This document shows positions 62,521 to 64,000 of a stretch of 64,000 bases of DNA, one piece after another. Source of the DNA: Aromatoleum toluclasticum ATCC 700605 (GTDB taxonomy: Bacteria; Pseudomonadota; Gammaproteobacteria; Burkholderiales; Rhodocyclaceae); NCBI RefSeq assembly GCF_000378245.1, contig NZ_KB899494.1, positions 1-64,000 on the forward strand, written 5' to 3'. A program made the translations under genes and the position numbers. The number at the start of each line of letters is the position of its first letter. Position 1 is the stretch's first letter. The notes under the pieces are model-generated. The model was not told where the DNA came from. It saw only the letters and a program-made list of their open reading frames with translations, and did not search any database.

Positions 62521-64000
62521 AGGCTGTGCGACTGCAACCGCAGTTTCACGGTCGATGAAAAAGCCCTCGCGGCGGGCAGCACGGTGCCGCTCAAAGTCCA
62601 TCACGAACTCTGCCGGCGCGAGATCGGCGAGTTCGAGTCTGCGCTCGCGTGCGGCGACGTGCTGGTCGGCTGTACGCAGGAGGCTGCGCTGTTCGCCGAA
62701 GTGGCGGCGGAGCGGCCGATGGCGCGCGTCGACTTCTTCAACCTGCGCGAGAACGCCGGCTGGTCGGCCGAAGGGCGCGGTGCGACGCCCAAGATGGCGG
62801 CGCTGATCGCCGCGGCGATGCTGCCCGAGCCGGACCCGGTCGCGGGCGTGACGCTCGCGGCGGGCAATCACCTGCTGATCGTCGGCGAGGCGGGCGCGGC
62901 GCTGGGCTGGGCCGAGCGGTTGGCTGCGCGCTTCGACGTGTCCGTGCTGCTCACCGGCACGAGCCGCGATGCGGAATTGCCGACCGAGCGGCGCTATCCG
63001 GTGTGGTCCGGCACGGGCGTGACGCTCGCCGGCCACCTCGGCGCTTTCGACGCCACGTGGGTGCAGCAGAACCCGATCGACCTCGACCTGTGCGTGCGCT
63101 GCAATGCCTGCATCCGCGCCTGTCCCGAAGGCGCGATCGGCTGGGACTATCAGGTCGACAGCGCGCGCTGCCAGTCGCACCGCGCCTGCGTGACGGCCTG
63201 CGGCACGGTCGGTGCGATCGATTTTGCGCGCACCGACACGCGGCGCGAAGGGCGCTTCGACCTCGTGCTGGACCTCTCGCCCGAGCCGCTGATCAAGCGC
63301 GTCGAGCCGCCGCAGGGCTACGCGGCGCCGGGGCGCGATCCGCTCGACCAGGCGCTGGCGGCGCAGGCGCTGGGCGAGCTCGTCGGCGAGTTCGAGAAGC
63401 CGCGCTACGTCGCGCTCGACGCGAAGCTGTGCGCGCACAGCCGCTCGCGCAAGACGGGCTGTACGGCCTGCATCGAGTCCTGTTCGGCCGAGGCGATCGC
63501 GTCGGCGGGCGACGTCGTGCGCGTCGATCCGTATTTGTGCCAGGGCTGTGGCACCTGTTCGACGGTGTGCCCGACGGGCGCGCTCGCGTCGCAGTATCCG
63601 CGCGTCGAGGACCTCGGCCTGCGCGTGAAGACGGTGCTGACGGGCTACCGCGAAGCCGGTGGCGATGCGCCCGTGTTGCTGTTCCATTCGGCGGAAGCCG
63701 GCCGTGCGCTGATCGACCGCCTCGCGCGCCGCGGCAAGGGGCTGCCGGCGCGCGTGATCCCGCTCGAAACCTGGAGCGCCGACGCCGTGGGCCTCGACCT
63801 GATGCTCGGCAGCCTCGCACTCGGCGCCTGCCAGGTCGCCGTGCTCGCAGCCGGCTCGCACGACGCGGCCCCGCTGCGCGCGCAGGCCGCACATGCGCAG
63901 GCGATCCTCGCGGGCCTCGGCTACGGCGGTGAACACCTGCGCGTGATCGATGCCGGCGACTGGCCGGAGCTCGAATCCGCGCTGTGGGACTGGGCGCCCG
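62506..64000 (+). CDS. Polyferredoxin of formate dehydrogenase cluster, partial at right edge
   Basis: 498 codons to the window end, with no stop, so it is truncated by the window. The start is uncertain; the GTG at 62506 is the nearest before the conserved LCDCNRSF. Cysteine clusters for several 4Fe-4S centres are visible: CVRCNACIRACPEG from residue 196, CQSHRACVTACG, CTACIESC, and CQGCGTCSTVCPTGA. The family is the 4Fe-4S protein found after DUF3305/DUF3306 in formate dehydrogenase clusters and probably assists electron flow or enzyme assembly. The AT-richer fragment upstream may have replaced its native leader. Confidence 0.88.
   Translation, partial: MERQLRLCDCNRSFTVDEKALAAGSTVPLKVHHELCRREIGEFESALACGDVLVGCTQEAALFAEVAAERPMARVDFFNLRENAGWSAEGRGATPKMAALIAAAMLPEPDPVAGVTLAAGNHLLIVGEAGAALGWAERLAARFDVSVLLTGTSRDAELPTERRYPVWSGTGVTLAGHLGAFDATWVQQNPIDLDLCVRCNACIRACPEGAIGWDYQVDSARCQSHRACVTACGTVGAIDFARTDTRREGRFDLVLDLSPEPLIKRVEPPQGYAAPGRDPLDQALAAQALGELVGEFEKPRYVALDAKLCAHSRSRKTGCTACIESCSAEAIASAGDVVRVDPYLCQGCGTCSTVCPTGALASQYPRVEDLGLRVKTVLTGYREAGGDAPVLLFHSAEAGRALIDRLARRGKGLPARVIPLETWSADAVGLDLMLGSLALGACQVAVLAAGSHDAAPLRAQAAHAQAILAGLGYGGEHLRVIDAGDWPELESALWDWAP

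Noticed and set aside
62649-63932. Arginine-rich plus-strand frame over the polyferredoxin
   Set aside because: It is a shadow of the true frame, which has the 4Fe-4S cysteine clusters and runs off the window without a stop.

Overview
The window looks like a chromosome segment of a high-G+C betaproteobacterium of the Rhodocyclales (Azoarcus, Aromatoleum or Thauera type). This is inferred from several things together: the topB-smg-dprA-lysM / def-fmt-htpX neighbourhood; an EarP plus EF-P(Arg32) pair; glutaryl-CoA dehydrogenase with a divergent LysR regulator; a double-length UvrA; a formate dehydrogenase maturation cluster; and several families of short palindromic repeats. No rRNA, CRISPR array or intact transposase gene was seen. 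One tRNA, Leu(GAG), is present.

Layout. 1-5.2 kb is an accessory patch of visibly lower G+C. It holds a 1,057-residue metallophosphoesterase fused to a NACHT-like NTPase and helical C-terminus (candidate defence or signalling protein), a small 2OG-Fe(II)-type oxygenase, a tandem 37-bp repeat and a fragment of an AAA ATPase. 5.2-23.6 kb is dominated by signalling: a cache-GGDEF-hemerythrin protein, a DUF3391/HD-GYP protein followed by a stand-alone hemerythrin, a heme-c-type sensor GGDEF protein, and an overlapping histidine kinase / response regulator / REC-REC-PAS-GAF-PAS-GGDEF-EAL trio. Between these lie a flavodoxin-like protein, ArsC, a CBS protein, the tRNA-Leu unit, alanine dehydrogenase, and the divergent LysR-gcdH pair.

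23.7-35.5 kb holds rdgC, an SRPBCC protein and rsuA. An 836-bp gene-free region follows, with two diverged copies of a ~230-bp unit carrying DnaA-box-like sites and AT-rich tracts. Then come earP-efp, a repetitive lipoprotein, a four-module uvrA that carries a 25-bp-arm palindrome in frame inside its coding sequence, and a cytochrome b561. 35.6-45.6 kb carries a LysR regulator, a thioesterase-like protein, an MFS transporter, a cytochrome c', a Do-type protease, a TonB receptor, OxyR and an FAD oxidoreductase. 45.7-53.6 kb is the conserved topB-smg-dprA-lysM / def-fmt-htpX block.

53.6-64.0 kb reads as a molybdenum/formate dehydrogenase accessory region. It holds a sensor kinase and sigma-54 response regulator, mobB, a LysE exporter, then an overlapping leftward operon fdhD-mobA-(HTH + binding-protein-like regulator). 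Divergent from that is a rightward DUF3305-DUF3306-polyferredoxin operon. The polyferredoxin gene is cut by the right window edge, so the catalytic formate dehydrogenase genes are presumably just outside.

The best leads are the metallophosphoesterase-NACHT protein, the duplicated DnaA-box region, the palindrome inside uvrA, and the equal-length REP doublets at two distant loci.
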